Assembly: GCF_020360975.1 (NCBI RefSeq)
Contig: NW_025408668.1
Location: 5,208,001 to 5,272,000 of the forward strand
Direction: 5' to 3'
Source: Hirsutella rhossiliensis
Lineage: Eukaryota > Ascomycota > Sordariomycetes > Hypocreales > Ophiocordycipitaceae
DNA length: 64,000 nt
Position numbers and translations under genes: made by a program. The notes beneath the pieces were generated by a model. It was given only the letters and a program-made list of their open reading frames with translations, was not told the origin of the DNA and did not search any database. Numbering within the stretch: position 1 is the first letter of the stretch; each line of letters starts with the position of its first letter. Below, one piece after another: positions 61,059 to 64,000 of this stretch.

Positions 61059-64000
61059 TTAAAAGCTCTTATTTAGTGTAATACCGCGTTACTCTAAGCA
61101 ATATCGTAACTATTAATATACCTATATAGTAAGCTAGATTAACTAACTCTAGAGCTACTATATCGCCTTAGGATATAATGCGCGAGATTATTACCCTTCG
61201 ATATAAGGTATAGTTACTTAGGAACGGAGGAGGCAACGGATAAGTTAAGGACCTTAGAGAAGTAGTTAAACTAAAGCAGCTAGGACTATTCGACGGTACT
61301 TATAGCACTCTTTAAGACTTTCTTACCTAACTTAAGGCCTACTACTAGTTCTACCCGATAAAACTTTCGAACCTAGTTAAAAAGGTACTCTACGTAGGAA
61401 ATTATTTATCTAGAACGGTACTCGCTTAGTTTAGACCTATTATAAGGGACTATCTTAATAACTAACTAGTATAACGAAATAGCGAAATAGACGAAGTCTT
61501 TACTAGTTTCTAAGGATTTAAAGAAGCTATTACTAAGGTATTCGGAATAACCGACGAAGAATAAGAAGCCGAATAGAAACTTCGAGAACTCCGATAAAGG
61601 ACCTTAGTATCGGACTATACTACTAAATTCCGTTAAGTTACCTTAAAACTTAAATAGGACGACGAACCCCTTATATCGCGATTCTACGATAGACTTAGGG
61701 AAGAAGTTAAGGACGAACTCTATAAGGAAGATCGACCTAACGGCCTCTTAAACTATATCGCTATAGTAGTACGAATCGACGATAGATAGTATACGCGACG
61801 CTAAGAAAAGAAATAAGGAAGAGGAAACTAGAACCCTTCCTATAGAAATAGCTTTAACCGACGCGCTAACTATAAAAAGAAGATATAGACGCAGCCCTTA
61901 TACTTACGAAACTCGGATAATAACTTAAAGAGGAATAACGAAGTATCGACGATATAAGCTCTAAAGAATAAGAAATACCTAGAGAAACGGAAGACGAGAA
62001 CGAACTTATACTACTACCCTCGCTACTAAGGGAGAATGCTACGATTAGAGAACACGCTCTATACTTCGAAGAATTTAAAGAAATACTTAAAATTAGAACC
62101 TAATAAATACCTTAAATTCTTACGGAAAACTAATAAGCTATACTAATTCGATATTAACCGGCACTACGTAGAGGAGACTACGCTATAGCTATCGCCGTAG
62201 TCGATACCTTTATAGCTCTATAACGAGAATAGTAACTACGAGGAGAATTTAAAGACGATCTATAAATACTACTTACTTATAAGTACTATAAGTATATTTT
62301 ATAGATATTATACGTCTACCTAGATTGCATAATATACTTCTAGATAAAGGCACGATACGATGCCTTCCTAGTTAAGTTCGAGGGATAAGTACTTTCGAAA
62401 CCCTACCTAAGTATAGAACTAGACTACTAGAAAATCGATTAACGCTACCTAAACGACTAAGTTATATTATTAGAACCCGATTATAGCACGCTATTTAAAT
62501 GCCGCGATAATTACGGTTTATTAACGAGATATCTTTTAGAGATATATAAAATCTATAAACACGCTAAAATAGAGGAATAGTATAACGCTACTCGCTCTAA
62601 GGCATCCGAACTATTAATCTTTTAAAGACTTATATAACGAATTAAATATAACGAAGAAGATTATAACGAATATATATACCTAAACTATAGAGTTTATAAA
62701 TATAAAAAAGCACGAGTATAGTATAAACGATATAACGGTATACTAAAAGATTATTAGCAATATATATAAAGGCTATAGGCCGTATTTGACTAAGGGAGAA
62801 TCGATATAAAAATACTATATGCGAAATAGAAAGATATAGAACGAAAACTTAACCTTTAGTATAAAAACGAATAAAATTATAAAGTATAGTATATAATTAA
62901 CTATAAAGTAGTATAATATAAACGATATAGCGTCGAGAAATAAGAAATCTTCGATTAGCTATAAGAAATTAGTCTCTTAAGCCCTAATATAATACTATAC
63001 GATGAAAATATAAAGAAATAATATTAATAATAAATTAAAGAAGAATACCTAAATAAAACGAATAAGGACTAGGTAAAAAACGAGGTACGCTATCTATAAA
63101 AGGGCTATAGACTAGTATAATACGATAAGATCTAAGGACCCTATATATAGCAATAGTAAGCTATAGCGACTAAATAGTATTAGATATCTAAATTATAGGA
63201 TATTATATATATATACTTTTAGACTATAGTATAATAGGTAATTACGTTTTACCTAGAGTCGTTAATCGTTACTAACTTATATAGAGATATAAGAAAGATC
63301 TATATAAACTTACGAATATCGAAAGAGAGGCCTTTAACTATAATAACGGAATTATTAATATAGAGATTAATTACCTCGATATTAATATCTAGGGCTACGA
63401 CGAACGAGTTAACTTCGATATTATAGATATTAAAAAACACGACCTTATATTAGGGCTTCTATAGCTATAGGAGAGCAACCTACTAATTAACTAGAAAACT
63501 AGCTAGCTATATTAGAACGAAGACGTAAGTTTCTAGGACTAGTAGATTTAGGAGAAAGTAAAATTTTATAGTAATTTAGCTACTAAATAGGATAAAAGGG
63601 ATAACTATTTAAGTAAATTATTACGGGCTTTAGCGATATAAATAAAAATAGTAACCGAACTAGCGGATACGATAAAATCGACTAATAAGACCTACGTACT
63701 AACTAACACGGCTATATAACCTAGTATCTAATATAAATAGAATAAAGGATATAATAAGAAGATCTAAAGAGTTATTACTACTTTAAGGAAAGACCTTAAA
63801 TAAATTAATAAAGAGCTTAAGTTAAGAGAAACTAGCTCTTAAAAGAAAGAAAAAAGCCTATAAGATAGAATAAAGAATATCCCTTAGGAATACTAGAAAT
63901 ATAAAAAACTCTTTAAGGAAGAACTTAAGATAGGGTTACCTAAATATAGCTAATAGGACCACGAAATTTATCTTAAGGATAGAATAACGCCGACGTTCTA
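60607..64000 (+). mobile_element. A3: third A-family chromovirus copy, continues past the window
   Basis: 5' LTR at 60607-61058, then gag (about 61,070-61,880), the unassigned coding-like frame (about 61,960-63,250), protease and the region just before RT at the window end. About 500 bp present in A1 (roughly 31,259-31,760, zinc knuckle included) is missing at 61,882. Of the three A copies it keeps the most CG sites and the fewest stops, so it is the least mutated. Confidence 0.83.

Overview
The window is nuclear DNA of a filamentous ascomycete (Pezizomycotina, most likely Sordariomycetes). The evidence is short spliceosomal introns (about 53 to 194 nt) with GT...AG ends and CTRAC-type branch sites, a fungal RSE1 homologue, a HET-domain gene, a fungalysin protease, and a long block whose composition is the signature of repeat-induced point mutation (RIP). 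The species cannot be named from the sequence.

Layout. Positions 1-16,860 are ordinary, gene-bearing, GC-balanced DNA. In order they hold the 3' three quarters of RSE1 (SF3b complex, +), an alpha-glucoside/maltose-type MFS permease (-), a DUF4419 gene (-) and a HET-domain gene (+) that diverge from each other and are each interrupted by one in-frame TGA at what should be a tryptophan codon, and an intact secreted M36 metalloprotease (+). The intergenic stretches hold nothing I can support.

From about 16,950 to the end (47 kb) there is no intact gene. CA and TG dinucleotides are almost absent, TA is very abundant, and every frame is full of TAA/TAG. Through this damage the block can be read as nested LTR retrotransposons. 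Ty3/gypsy chromovirus A1 (29,963-37,796, LTRs 472 bp) sits inside gypsy element B (24,191-38,980, LTRs 186 bp, target duplication ATAAG). B sits inside an older copy of the A family, A2 (22,339-44,931), which itself lies within repeat D. Around the nest are a minus-strand 3' end of B whose LTR is split by a 257-bp insertion (17,134-17,850), a B-related gypsy element C (about 17,850-20,987) split by a 509-bp insertion that still has normal CA/TG content, a minus-strand gypsy RT (F, 44,932-46,000), a Ty1/copia element (H, about 46,560-51,008), a second copy of D (51,009-52,350), unrecognised coding-like stretches (52,350-56,280), a minus-strand gypsy pol (G, 56,280-60,600) and a third A copy (A3, 60,607 to the window end).

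How it fits together. The gene half is a mix of housekeeping (RSE1) and accessory functions (sugar uptake, incompatibility-type HET, secreted protease) lying against a heavily mutated, presumably heterochromatic AT-rich block. RIP appears to have saturated CA/TG sites in every element. Remaining differences between copies are transitions, often at CG sites, and the mutation load (A3 < A1 < A2) agrees with the insertion order inferred from the nesting. All pol copies read here have the second Asp of the RT catalytic YxDD box changed to Asn, as expected from a single TG-to-TA change across GAT-GAT.
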